Assembly (NCBI GenBank): GCA_001931535.1
Contig: CP016211.1
Span: 248,001 to 312,000, forward strand
DNA length: 64,000 nucleotides
From: Minicystis rosea
GTDB taxonomy: Bacteria > Myxococcota_A > Polyangia > Polyangiales > Polyangiaceae
Reading direction: 5' to 3'
Shown here: positions 43,623 to 52,623 of the stretch, piece after piece
How positions within the stretch are numbered: the first letter of the stretch is position 1
Layout of the letters: each line of letters starts with the position of its first letter
Translations under genes and position numbers: made by a program
Notes under the pieces: generated by a model
The model's database searches: none
What the model was told of the DNA's origin: nothing
Seen by the model: only the letters and a program-made list of their open reading frames with translations

Positions 43623-44981
43623 TCACAGCACGGTGCCTTGCACCAAGAGGCGCGGCCCGTCGCGGAAGAGCACCTCGACCTTGGTGCCCTCGATGCGCGT
43701 GACCACGCCGACGCCGAACTTCGCGTGCGACAAGAGGCCGCCCGCGTCGAAGCGCGCGCTCGGGCGGTAGCCGGCGGCGTTCGACACGTCGCGATCGCCG
43801 ATGGCGTTCTTCCACGCCTGCTCGTCCTTGGACGCGGCCTTGTCGGACTTGGCCTTCTCGCTCTTCGTCTTGCCGGGCGTCTTCGCGGCCTTCGGCTTGG
43901 CAGCGGCCTTCGGCGCCGCGGCGGTCGCCGGCGCCTTGGTCGCGCGCAGCGGAGCGAAGGGATCCGCGTGCTCCGCGTAGTGCAGGAGCGACGTGGCCAG
44001 CTCCGGGTTGGCCGCGGCCCAGCGATCGTCGAACAGGATCCACTGCTGGTAACCGAGCTGCTTCGAGGCGTGCGTCGCGAGGAACGCCGCGTGCTCGCCC
44101 GCGGACACGACCGGCGGCTCCGTCGCGGGCGCGATGCCCGCTGCGGCCGCCGTGATCTCCGCGCGCGCCGCGTCGTGCGCGCCGGTGCCGAGCTGCGCGT
44201 GCTCGCCCTTGGCCAACACGGCGGCGAGCGGGTAGGCCGCGGCCCGCGAAAGGGCCGGACCGATCGTCGTGTCGCCCGCGTCGATGAGCGCGCGCAGCAC
44301 GCGGATCTCGAGGGGCCAGCCCTCCTGTCCGTCCGGCGCCGCGTCCGGCGTGACGCTCTGGAGGTGCGTCGAAAGCGCGGGCAACCGCACGCCCTGGATC
44401 GCGACGGCGCGCCCCGTGAGCGAGCGACGCCCGTACGAGGTGAGCAGGCACGCGTACGTCGCCCCTTCGCCCTGACCGGCGGGCCCGAGCGCGGGGAGCG
44501 CGGGCGCGGCGAACGGGCGATCCTCGTCGCCGTCGGGGAGGCGGGCCTCGTCGTGCAAGAGGAACGCGAGGTTGCGCGTGCTCTTGCGGAGGGCCTCCTC
44601 GTCGAAGAAGAACCACGCGATCTCGCCGTCGTCGTCGTTCGTGAGCACGCGGATGGCGTGCGCGTCGACGCGGAGCTCGTCGGCGCCGCCGTGGAGGTGC
44701 TCCTGAAGGAGCTTCGTCAGCGCCGAGCTCGACTTGGGCGTGTGCAGCGAGTGCTGTTTCGCCGCCTCGAAGAGCGCCGCGAGGCCATGGACCGGGCCGC
44801 CGAGATCCGCGTCGGCGACGCGGTGCGGGGTGAGCGAGGTGCGGGCGTCCTCGATCTTGGCCTGGAACCAAGCGAGGATCGAAGCGGCGGCCACGCGGCG
44901 GACGCGCTTGCCGAGCGGCCCTTCGTGCGGGGAGCGATAGACGAACCAGATGTGCGGAGCAGGGGCTTGCGACGCGGTCAT
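43623..44981 (-). CDS. Hypothetical protein with Lys/Ala-rich linker and SH3-like end
   Basis: About 452 residues. The N-terminal 350 residues are a globular, helix-rich part with no family recognised (FVYRSPHEGPLGKRVRR, EIAWFFFDEEALRKS, LLTSYGRRSLTGRAVAIQGV). Then a very Lys/Ala-rich linker near 355-385 (KAAAKPKAAKTPGKTKSEKA), as in histone H1-type proteins. The C-terminal 40 residues (GGLLSHAKFGVGVVTRIEGT, KVEVLFRDGPRLL) match the small SH3-like fold found at the ends of UvrD-type helicases and some regulators. The ATG at 44981 is favoured over upstream options that lie in poor sequence. Confidence 0.7.
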   Translation of the reverse strand: MTASQAPAPHIWFVYRSPHEGPLGKRVRRVAAASILAWFQAKIEDARTSLTPHRVADADLGGPVHGLAALFEAAKQHSLHTPKSSSALTKLLQEHLHGGADELRVDAHAIRVLTNDDDGEIAWFFFDEEALRKSTRNLAFLLHDEARLPDGDEDRPFAAPALPALGPAGQGEGATYACLLTSYGRRSLTGRAVAIQGVRLPALSTHLQSVTPDAAPDGQEGWPLEIRVLRALIDAGDTTIGPALSRAAAYPLAAVLAKGEHAQLGTGAHDAARAEITAAAAGIAPATEPPVVSAGEHAAFLATHASKQLGYQQWILFDDRWAAANPELATSLLHYAEHADPFAPLRATKAPATAAAPKAAAKPKAAKTPGKTKSEKAKSDKAASKDEQAWKNAIGDRDVSNAAGYRPSARFDAGGLLSHAKFGVGVVTRIEGTKVEVLFRDGPRLLVQGTVL

Positions 44982-45237
44982 AGATCCTTCGGGGGGCGCA
45001 CCTCGGAGGAGGCGCGGGGGCCCGGTTATGGCACGGGGGCGGGGCGCGCGCGCGAGGTGTTTGGGAATACCGAGCGGGCGTGCCGCCGGACACGCGGCGC
45101 TTGCCCGGGGAAATGCCCTCGCCGAGCCCCGCTTCGGCCGTGAGACCGGGCACGCGCCGGGCGGCTTTTCGGGATGCGGCAGCTCACCCCATGCGCCGGT
45201 GGCGCTCCAAGGCGGAATGGAATAGAACGCGCCCGCC

Positions 45238-46384
45238 ATGGTTTCCGAGACGCGCGAGAAGATCTCCGACCTCAAAAGGCGCTATGCGGCGCTAAGGGGG
45301 CATCTTTGACGTCCCCAAGCTCGAACGGATGCTCGAAGACTTGACCCAGGCGACGCTGTCGCCCGGGTTCTACCGCGACAACGAGAAGGCTCAGGCCACC
45401 CTGCGCAAGCGCGCGCAGGTCGAGGCCAAGCTGGATTTGGCGAAGAAGCTCGCGAAGGAGATCGACGACGTCTCCGACTACCTCGAGCTCGGCGCCGCCG
45501 AGAATGACGAAGGCGCCGTCGCCGACGCCGCCGCCCAGGCCGAAGGCATCGACGCGAAGCTCCGCCAGGCCGAGCTCGACCGCATGCTCTCCGGCCCGGC
45601 CGATCGCGCCAACGCCATCGTCCGCATCAAGCCGGGCGCGGGCGGCACCGACGCGAAGGACTGGGCCTCGATGCTCATGCGCATGTACCTCCGCTGGGCC
45701 GAGCGCCGCGGGTACAAGACCGAGATCATCGACTACCAGGAAGGCGACGAGGCCGGCATCGACGACGTCTCGTTCACCGTCGCGGGCGACGCCGCCTACG
45801 GCTACCTCCGCTCGGAGATCGGCGTGCACCGGCTCGTGCGCATGAGCCCGTTCAACGCGGATCACACGCGCCAGACGGCCTTCGCCGCGGTCGAGGTCAC
45901 GCCCGACAGCGACGACGACATCGACGTCCAGATCAACGAGAAGGACGTCGAGATCACGACCATGCGCGCCGGCGGCAAGGGCGGGCAGAACGTGAACAAG
46001 GTCGAGACGGCGGTGCGCCTCAAGTACCTGCCCGACCCGAGCATCAACATCGTCTGCCGCGCCGAGCGCAGCCAGCACCAGAACCGCGCGATGGCCATGA
46101 AGATGCTCAAGGCCAAGCTCTACGAGAAGGAGCTGGAGAAGCGCGAGGCCGCCAACGCCGCCTACCAGGCGACGAAGAGCGCCATCAACTTCGGCAGCCA
46201 GATGCGAAACTACGTCCTCGCGCCCTACCGGCTCGTGAAGGACACGCGCACCGGCACCGAGACCTCCAACGTCGACGCCGTGCTCGACGGCGATCTCGAC
46301 GGCTTCATCGAGACGTATCTGCTCGCTGCCTCCGGCGGCGCGCTCAAGAAGGGCGGCGCCGTCTCCGAGGACGAGCCGTCGTAG
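45238..46384 (+). CDS. prfB: Peptide chain release factor 2, with programmed +1 frameshift
   Basis: About 381 residues once the frameshift is made: codons 45238-45306, then 45308-46384. The protein ends translation at UGA and UAA. The stop-codon-recognition tripeptide is SPF ([11 protein letters not shown]) and the catalytic motif is GGQ ([11 protein letters not shown]). After 23 codons the frame meets AGG GGG CAT CTT TGA C, the same arrangement as in Escherichia coli apart from CAT for TAT. When RF2 is low, ribosomes slip from CTT to TTT and read GAC, so the gene autoregulates. An open frame starting only at 45329 would lack the N-terminal helix. Confidence 0.96.
45295..45310 (+). promoter_or_regulatory. 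RF2 programmed frameshift site
   Basis: The Shine-Dalgarno-like AGGGGG at 45295-45300, the slippery CTTT at 45304-45307 and the in-frame TGA at 45307-45309 followed by C at 45310 are all present, with the usual three-base spacing. Confidence 0.95.
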
Positions 46385-46396
46385 CGAGGGGCCTTC

Positions 46397-48121
46397 GTGC
46401 AGGCGATCCCGAGACCGATCCTCCTGGCCTTCTACGTCGTCGTGGCGGGCCTCGTCTCCATGCTCGTCGCCCGCGGCGCGCGCCGCTTCAAGACGAGCCC
46501 CACCGGCGCCACCTTCACTTGGCTCGGCGCCGCCTTCGGGATCGCCTTCGCCGTCTTGGCCACGCTCGCGGCGCGCATCCCCGCGGCGCGGGCGGGCGCG
46601 CCCTTCCGCATCAAGCAGGAAGCCATCCGCTTCGGCGCCCTCGGCTGCGGCGTCATCTTCCTGCTCGCGGTCCTCTCCGCCATCCTCCCCATCGCGCTCG
46701 ACGCGCTCGAGAACCGCTCCTTCACCTCGTACGTGGCCGCGCGCCACGTGCGCGCCAGCAAGAGCGGCTTCCTCACGGTCATCTCTATCCTCTCGATGGC
46801 CGGCGTGGGCGTGAGCTCGTGCGCGCTCTGCTCCGTCACCTCGATCATGGGCGGCTTCGGGCACGATCTGAAGCGCAAGATCCTCGGCAACAACGCGCAC
46901 ATCGTCGTCGACATCGATCGGCCCGGCGGCTTCGGCGAGTGGGAGGACAAGCTCACCAAGGTGCGCGTCGCCCTCGCGAAGAAGGGCGGCGGCGCGGCCA
47001 CGCCCGTGGTCGGCGGCGAGGCCATGGCCTCGAGCGCTTCCAACACCGCGGGCGCGCTGGTGCGCGGAATCGATCCCGACACCATCGGCACCGTCATCGA
47101 TCTCAAGAAGAACATCGAGGAGTCGGGCGTCGGCAAGTTCACCTACTTCGAGCACCCGGAGAAGCTGCTCGAGCTCGGCGCGAGCGAGGTCGTGGGCATG
47201 GGCCCCGGCGGCGAGCCGTACCTGCACGGCCCCGACTTCCGCAACTCGCCCGACACCGATCCGTCGCTGCGCGACTTCCTCAAGCAGAACGAGCAGGTCT
47301 ACCCGGGCATCATCATCGGTCGCGAGCTGGCCAAGTCGCTGCACGTGCTCGTGGGCGACGAGGTCTCGCTCCTCTCGCCGATGGGCACGCTCACGCCGCT
47401 CGGCCTGATGCCGCACACCCGCAAGTACCGCGTCGCGGCCATCTTCTACAGCGGGATGTACGAGTACGACGCGACGCACGCGTACGTGATGCTGAGCGAT
47501 GCGCAGGCCTTCTTCGGCATGAAGGAGCAGAACCGCATCACCAACATCGACATCCGCGTGCCCGATCCCGAGCGGGTCGAGGAGTTCGCTCCCGCCGTGC
47601 GCGAGGCCATGGGGGGGCTCGCGCCCGCCGCGCAGAAGGGCGCCGAGCACCGCGTGCGCGACTGGGTGGAGATGAACAAGAACCTCTTCAGCGCCCTCAA
47701 GCTGGAGAAGATCGCGACGTTCATCATCCTCTCCTTGGCCATCCTGGTGGCGAGCTTCTGCATCGTCTGCACGCTGCTCCTGATGGTGACGGAGAAGGGC
47801 AAGGAGATCGCCATCCTCAAGGCGCTCGGCGCGGCCGACGGCGCCATCATGCGCGTCTTCATGCTGGAGGGCGTGATCATCGGCGCCATCGGCACCATCT
47901 TCGGCGTGGGCACCGCGCTGGCCACGTGCACGGGCCTCATGTGGTTCGGCGTCCGGCTCGATCCGGACGTCTATTACATCGATCGGCTGCCCGTGAACGT
48001 GAACGCGGCCGACTACGCGATGGTGGCCATCGCGGCCATGATCATCTGCACCGCCTCGACGATTTACCCTGCGTACGCCGCGTCCAAGCTCCGTCCCGTC
48101 GACGGTCTGCGCTGGGAGTGA
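46397..48121 (+). CDS. Lipoprotein-releasing ABC transporter permease (LolC/LolE type)
   Basis: A 574-residue inner-membrane permease of the MacB/FtsX-like family that extracts lipoproteins for transport to the outer membrane. The LolC/E core begins near residue 110 (SYVAARHVRASKSGFLTVIS). A large periplasmic domain follows (PGIIIGRELAKSLHVLVGDE, VAAIFYSGMYEYDATHAYVM), then three C-terminal spans (IATFIILSLAILVASFCIVC onward). The segment RDWVEMNKNLFSALKLEK is typical of LolC/E. Two additional hydrophobic segments near residues 8-26 and 41-60, plus one near 82-105, precede the core, so the protein is longer than the usual 400 residues. The start is GTG, 12 bases after the prfB stop. Confidence 0.88.
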   Translation: MQAIPRPILLAFYVVVAGLVSMLVARGARRFKTSPTGATFTWLGAAFGIAFAVLATLAARIPAARAGAPFRIKQEAIRFGALGCGVIFLLAVLSAILPIALDALENRSFTSYVAARHVRASKSGFLTVISILSMAGVGVSSCALCSVTSIMGGFGHDLKRKILGNNAHIVVDIDRPGGFGEWEDKLTKVRVALAKKGGGAATPVVGGEAMASSASNTAGALVRGIDPDTIGTVIDLKKNIEESGVGKFTYFEHPEKLLELGASEVVGMGPGGEPYLHGPDFRNSPDTDPSLRDFLKQNEQVYPGIIIGRELAKSLHVLVGDEVSLLSPMGTLTPLGLMPHTRKYRVAAIFYSGMYEYDATHAYVMLSDAQAFFGMKEQNRITNIDIRVPDPERVEEFAPAVREAMGGLAPAAQKGAEHRVRDWVEMNKNLFSALKLEKIATFIILSLAILVASFCIVCTLLLMVTEKGKEIAILKALGAADGAIMRVFMLEGVIIGAIGTIFGVGTALATCTGLMWFGVRLDPDVYYIDRLPVNVNAADYAMVAIAAMIICTASTIYPAYAASKLRPVDGLRWE

Positions 48122-48239
48122 CTCATGGATCCGATGACTCCATCGCCGCTTCGCCTCCGGCCGGCGCGGCGCGAGGTGCTGGAAGCTTTGCCGATGGGGC
48201 GGCGGGGCACGTGTCTCCGCCGTGTGAACGAGAGGGATC

Positions 48240-49010
48240 ATGCCGCTCATCGTCGTAGAGAATCTGCAGAAGAGCTTCGTGCACATGGGGCGCAAGCTCC
48301 AGGTGCTGCGCGGGATCGACATGACGATCGACGAGGGCGAGGTCGTCGCCATCGTCGGCCCCTCGGGCGCCGGCAAGAGCACGCTGCTCCACTGCATCGG
48401 CACGCTGGATCTGCCGACGAGCGGCACCATCCGCCTCGGCCGCGACGAGCTCACCGGCCTGCCCTCGTCGCGCCTCGCCGCGATCCGGAACAAGACCATC
48501 GGCTTCGTCTTCCAGTTCCATCACCTCCTGCCCGAGTTCAATGCGCTCGAGAACGTGATGATGCCGGGCCTGATCCAAGGCCGGAGCCGTCGCGAGATGG
48601 AGGGCCCCGCGAGCGCGCTCCTCACCGAGGTCGGCCTCGCGCAGCGCATGACCCACCGCCCCGGCGAGCTCTCCGGCGGCGAGCAGCAGCGTGTCGCGCT
48701 GGCCCGCGCGCTCGTCCTCTCGCCGAAGCTCCTCCTCGCCGACGAGCCGACGGGCAACCTCGACACCGCCACCAGCACGGCGATGCACGACCTCTTCTTC
48801 CAGATCAACAAGAAGCACGGCACGACGATCGTGGTCGTCACGCACAACCAAGCGTTCGCCGAGTCGATGCCGCGCGTGGTGACCATGCGCGATGGCCACA
48901 TCGATCGCGACGAAAAGCGCGCGCCGGGCCAGAGCGGCGCCTCCGATGCCGAGGCCGAGCACGAGGCTGCCGCCGTCGAAGAGGCGATGGCCGCGGAAGG
49001 CTCGCGATGA
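48240..49010 (+). CDS. lolD: Lipoprotein-releasing ABC transporter ATPase
   Basis: A 256-residue ATPase. Walker A GPSGAGKST near residue 41, Q-loop FQFHHLLPEFNALENVMMP, signature LSGGEQQRVALARAL, Walker B LLLADEPTGNLD and the switch histidine in VVTHN are all present. The FQFHHLLPEF wording is typical of LolD. It follows the permease in the same direction after 118 bases; that gap holds a weak open frame but no clear gene. The C-terminal 30 residues are an acidic/Ala extension not usual in LolD. It ends overlapping the next start in ATGA, so it is coupled to the lipoprotein-like methyltransferase gene. Confidence 0.93.
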   Translation: MPLIVVENLQKSFVHMGRKLQVLRGIDMTIDEGEVVAIVGPSGAGKSTLLHCIGTLDLPTSGTIRLGRDELTGLPSSRLAAIRNKTIGFVFQFHHLLPEFNALENVMMPGLIQGRSRREMEGPASALLTEVGLAQRMTHRPGELSGGEQQRVALARALVLSPKLLLADEPTGNLDTATSTAMHDLFFQINKKHGTTIVVVTHNQAFAESMPRVVTMRDGHIDRDEKRAPGQSGASDAEAEHEAAAVEEAMAAEGSR

Positions 49011-49846
49011 AGCTCGTCGGGTCGATCGCTTCTCGTCTCGCGGCTCCGTTGCTGCTCGTCGCGGCGAGCGCGTGCATGCCCGAGGCACCGCCTCCGCCGT
49101 CCACGCCGCCGCCTCCGCCGCCTGCACCGGCGTCTGCATTTCCGGCGGCGAAGCCCATTCCCGTGCCACCCGCGCTGCAAGCCGTCGTCGACGCGGCCGA
49201 TCGCACCGACGCCGACCGCGCCCTCGACAAGGGCCGTCATCCCGGCGAAGTGCTGGCCTTCTTCGGCATCCGCTCCGGGATGAAGGTCGCCGAGCTCGGC
49301 GCCGGCGGCGGCTACACGGCGGAGCTCCTCGCGCGCGCCGTGGGCCCGAGCGGCAAGGTGTGGGGGCAGAACTCGCGCTTCCTGCTCGAGCGCTTCGCCG
49401 AGAAGCCTTGGTCCGCGCGGCTCGCCACGCCGATCATGAAGAACGTGGTCCGCGTCGATCGCGAGTTCGACGACCCGCTCCCGCCCGAGGCGACGAACCT
49501 CGACGCGGTGATCATGGTCCTCTTCTACCACGACACCTTCTGGCTCAAGACCGACCGCGCCGCGATGAACCGCAACATCCTGAAGGCGCTCAAGCCCGGC
49601 GGCGTGTACGGCATCATCGATCACAGCGGCCGCCCCGGCACCGGCTCCACCGAGGTGCAGAGCCTCCACCGCATCGACGAGAAGATCGTGCGCGCGGAGA
49701 TCGAGGCCGCCGGCTTCCGCTTCGTGGCGGACGGCGACTTTCTCCGCAACCCGAACGATCCCCGCGACTGGAACGACGCGCCCGGCGCCGCCGGCGAGCG
49801 CCGCGGCACGAGCGATCGCTTCGTGATGAAGTTCGTGAAGCCCTGA
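49007..49846 (+). CDS. Predicted lipoprotein with a class I methyltransferase fold
   Basis: A 279-residue protein. The N-terminus looks like a lipoprotein signal (LAAPLLLVAASAC, Cys23) followed by a Pro-rich linker (PPPPSTPPPPPPAPASA). The rest is a SAM-methyltransferase fold: the glycine-rich VAELGAGGGYTAELLARA near residue 90, LDAVIMVLFYHD, LKALKPGGVYGIIDHSG. This is odd, since SAM is not known to be available outside the inner membrane. Related predicted exported methyltransferase-like proteins are known in proteobacteria; their substrate is not known to me. The ATG overlaps the lolD stop (ATGA). Confidence 0.8.
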   Translation: MKLVGSIASRLAAPLLLVAASACMPEAPPPPSTPPPPPPAPASAFPAAKPIPVPPALQAVVDAADRTDADRALDKGRHPGEVLAFFGIRSGMKVAELGAGGGYTAELLARAVGPSGKVWGQNSRFLLERFAEKPWSARLATPIMKNVVRVDREFDDPLPPEATNLDAVIMVLFYHDTFWLKTDRAAMNRNILKALKPGGVYGIIDHSGRPGTGSTEVQSLHRIDEKIVRAEIEAAGFRFVADGDFLRNPNDPRDWNDAPGAAGERRGTSDRFVMKFVKP

Positions 49847-50095
49847 CATCCGCGGAAGGAGCGCCGCTCCTTCCTTCCACGCCGCTTCGAGCGTCGCGTC
49901 GTCTTCCTCGATCCGATCACGAGCGAGCGCCGCTTCGTCCCTCGTGCCGCTTCGGGCGTCGTCTCCTCGCTCCAAATCCTCACCGAGCACCGCCGAGCGC
50001 CGCGTCGTCCTTTGCCGTCATCGGGTCATGCGCGCTGCGCGTTGCGCGACCTTCCGCGTGATGCAAAGACTCCGGGCTCGGGCGGGCAGGGGAAC

Positions 50096-51472
50096 ATGGC
50101 GCTCTTCCATCACTACACCGCGCTGTCGAATTGGCTGCGCGGGCACGACCGTTATCGGGGCACGTACTCGAAGGCGCTCATCGGCGCGTCGTCGTTCAAG
50201 GATGCCTTCTACGTGCTCCGCGACGGCGACGAGCAACGCCCCGGCTTGGAGAAGGCCGCGCGTCTCGTCGAGAAGCTCGGGATCGCCGGCGACCGCGTGC
50301 TCAAGCTGAGCTGCGATCTGCCCATCGAAGGCGATGCGCTCGTGGCTCGCCCCAACGACGTCACGGGCACCGGCATCGGCTGGCGCTGGCCTCGCCCCGA
50401 GATCCCGGTGACCGCGCTCGCGCTCTTGGACGGCGACGGCGTCGAGACGCCCATCCACGTGGAGGACGCGTATGCCCTCGCCTACAAGCTCGACGACCGA
50501 TCGATGAAGGGATGGGCCGAGCTCGCGCCCCGATCGTTCTCCGTGCTGCCCATCGCCATGGCGTGTCAGGCGAGCTGCGCTTTCTGCTTCTCCAAAGCGT
50601 CGGTCTCGCGCGCTGCCGTCGACGCTCCGCTCGACTTCGAGCACGTCGCCCGCGCGGCCCGACAGGCTGCCGCAGCGGGCGCCGAGCGCGCCGTGATCAC
50701 CGGCGGCGGCGAGCCCGGTGTGCTCGAGAGTGCCGCGATGTTGCAGCTCATCGAAACGCTCTCCGCGGACCTCGGTCGCGTCACGCTCATCAGCAACGGC
50801 TTCCATCTGTCGAGCCTCGGCGACGCGCTCGGTAACCGGCTCGCGGCCTACGAGGCGCGGGGGCTCAGCGTTCTCTCGCTGTCGCGGCATGGCCTCGACG
50901 ACGCGGGCACGCAGCGAATCATGGGGCTCCGTGCCGACGTCGCGGCGATCTTCGCGGCCGCGCAGCGAAGGGCCGGGACCGTGCGCCGCCGCCTCGTCTG
51001 CGTCTTGCAGCGCGGCGGCGTCGAAGACCGCGCCTCGATCGAAGCCTACCTCGCGGAGGCGGTGCGTCTCGGTGCAGAGGAGATCTGCTTCAAGGAGCTC
51101 TACGTCTCGAGCCGTGAAGAGTCGGCCTTCGCGACGCGCAAGGAGAACGAGTACTGCAAGCGGAGCCGCGTCCCGCTCTCGATGTTGGTGAGCGCGCTCG
51201 ACGCGGCCGGCTTCGCGCGCGTCGCGGAGCTGCCGTGGGGCTCGCCCATCTTCACCGGCGAGCGCGGCGGCGTGCGCCTCACCGTCGCGGCCTACACCGA
51301 GCCCTCCGTCGGTTGGGAGCGCGTGCACGGCATCGCCCGGAGCTGGAACATGCTCGCCGATGGACGTGTGCTGGCCTCGCTCGAAGATCTCGACAGCGAG
51401 ATCTCCATCGCGGGCTCTCCGCGCCGCGAAGTCCCGGAGAGGTCGCTCGTGCGGGCGCGAGGTGCCTCGTGA
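50096..51472 (+). CDS. Radical SAM enzyme of unknown function
   Basis: A 458-residue enzyme with the radical SAM cluster motif CQASCAFC at residues 157-164 (C-x3-C-x2-C) and the SAM-binding ITGGGEPG stretch near 201. The 150 residues before the cluster are an unusual N-terminal part (YTALSNWLRGHDRYRGTYSK, LKLSCDLPIEGDALVA). The C-terminus has Cys residues (EICFKELYVSSREES, NEYCKRSRVPLSML), too few to claim a SPASM domain. Radical SAM enzymes cleave SAM to drive difficult C-H chemistry; the substrate is not apparent. The ATG at 50096 has GGGG upstream. The stop overlaps the next gene (GTGA), so the two enzymes are coupled. Confidence 0.83.
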   Translation: MALFHHYTALSNWLRGHDRYRGTYSKALIGASSFKDAFYVLRDGDEQRPGLEKAARLVEKLGIAGDRVLKLSCDLPIEGDALVARPNDVTGTGIGWRWPRPEIPVTALALLDGDGVETPIHVEDAYALAYKLDDRSMKGWAELAPRSFSVLPIAMACQASCAFCFSKASVSRAAVDAPLDFEHVARAARQAAAAGAERAVITGGGEPGVLESAAMLQLIETLSADLGRVTLISNGFHLSSLGDALGNRLAAYEARGLSVLSLSRHGLDDAGTQRIMGLRADVAAIFAAAQRRAGTVRRRLVCVLQRGGVEDRASIEAYLAEAVRLGAEEICFKELYVSSREESAFATRKENEYCKRSRVPLSMLVSALDAAGFARVAELPWGSPIFTGERGGVRLTVAAYTEPSVGWERVHGIARSWNMLADGRVLASLEDLDSEISIAGSPRREVPERSLVRARGAS

Positions 51473-52485
51473 TCTACGCCGCGTTCGAGGCCCATCGCGC
51501 CGCGCTCCGCGCCGCACATCCGAGCTTCCTCGATGCGGGCGAGACCAACCTCTACCGCGCGCTCCCTCATCATTTCCCAGAGCTCGCGCGCCTCGCCGAT
51601 CCGGCGCCCGGCGGCCGCATCCATCGTTGCCACCTGGCCTCGGAAACGCTCGATTTCCTCGGCCTGCCGCGCGAGCGCTGGGAAGCGCGTCTCGGCATTT
51701 CGCTCGGCGTGCGGGACTCGCTCCGGATCCTCTTCGCGTACGCGGTCGCGACCGGCATCGAGATCCTGATCCCGAGCGATGTCTATCCCGTCTACTGGGA
51801 CCTCGCCGCCGCTGCCGGCGTGCGTCGACAGGGGTACGAAGCGCGCACGCCATCCAGCCTCGCGGACGTCTCACCGGCCGCGGACGACGCGCCGCAATGG
51901 TTGCTCGTCCCAGATCCAGTGAAGCCCTGGGGCCGCGCGCTCACGGAGATCGATTCCATCCGTGCTTGGGCGCAGGCCGACGATCGCCGCCGCGTTCTCA
52001 TCGATGCCGTCTATTCGCCGCGCGCGCTGCCGTCGTCGGCGCGCGGCCTCATCGACGATGGCATCGGCATCGGCCTCATGTCGCTGTCGAAGGGCTGGCT
52101 CGCTCCGCAGAAGATGGGATGGGCCTTGTTCTCCGAGCGGGACGGGCCGTCGTTGCGCCCGCTCTTCATGGGCCAGCAGAAGAACGAGGCTGGCCTCTCG
52201 TTCGCTCGACAAGCCTTCGGCGCGCACGCGGACCGACCTCGGCTCGTTGCTTCCGTCATCGATCGCCTGCGCGCGGGCTTCCTCGATCGCGTGGCGCACG
52301 CCACGGGCATCGCGGTCGCGCTGCCCTCGTGCGGGTATCTCGTGCCGGATCCTGCGAGCGCGGCGGCGTGGCAGGAGCGCGGTGTGATCGCCATCCCCGC
52401 GAGCGTGTTCGGATCGTCGTGGAGCGGGAGCTTGCTCTCGGTGATCCCGCCCGCGCCGTCAGCGAGGGACGCGAGCGCTTCCTGA
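51469..52485 (+). CDS. PLP-dependent aminotransferase-like enzyme paired with radical SAM
   Basis: A 338-residue fold-type I PLP protein. A likely PLP lysine is K208 in SLSKGWLAPQKMGW, and the Asp in LIDAVYSPRA near 180 would pair with the PLP nitrogen. Other features are SDVYPVYWDLAAAAGV near 105 and PDPVKPWGRALTE in the place of the usual NPxNPTG loop. It is shorter than typical class I/II aminotransferases (about 390 residues). The start GTG overlaps the radical SAM stop. The tight pairing suggests the two act in one pathway, perhaps on an amino-acid-derived metabolite; the product is unknown. Confidence 0.78.
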   Translation: MIYAAFEAHRAALRAAHPSFLDAGETNLYRALPHHFPELARLADPAPGGRIHRCHLASETLDFLGLPRERWEARLGISLGVRDSLRILFAYAVATGIEILIPSDVYPVYWDLAAAAGVRRQGYEARTPSSLADVSPAADDAPQWLLVPDPVKPWGRALTEIDSIRAWAQADDRRRVLIDAVYSPRALPSSARGLIDDGIGIGLMSLSKGWLAPQKMGWALFSERDGPSLRPLFMGQQKNEAGLSFARQAFGAHADRPRLVASVIDRLRAGFLDRVAHATGIAVALPSCGYLVPDPASAAAWQERGVIAIPASVFGSSWSGSLLSVIPPAPSARDASAS

Positions 52486-52623
52486 GGACGGCTCAAATGC
52501 GCGATCGCGGTCACGCGACGATCATGGATCGAGGGTCTCGTTCGACGGGCACATCGTCGCGCGTGCTCGTCGCGCGGAAGTATGGACTCGCGAGCTCTCC
52601 CGAGGCCTCGACGTCCGGCCGTC

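Noticed and set aside
48123..48239. A small gene between the Lol permease and lolD
   Set aside because: The 118-base gap holds an open frame in the same phase as a longer shadow inside lolD, without family content.
45272..48499. Long minus-strand open frame of over 1000 codons
   Set aside because: Opposite prfB, the Lol permease and part of lolD, all with strong family motifs; its own composition is low complexity.
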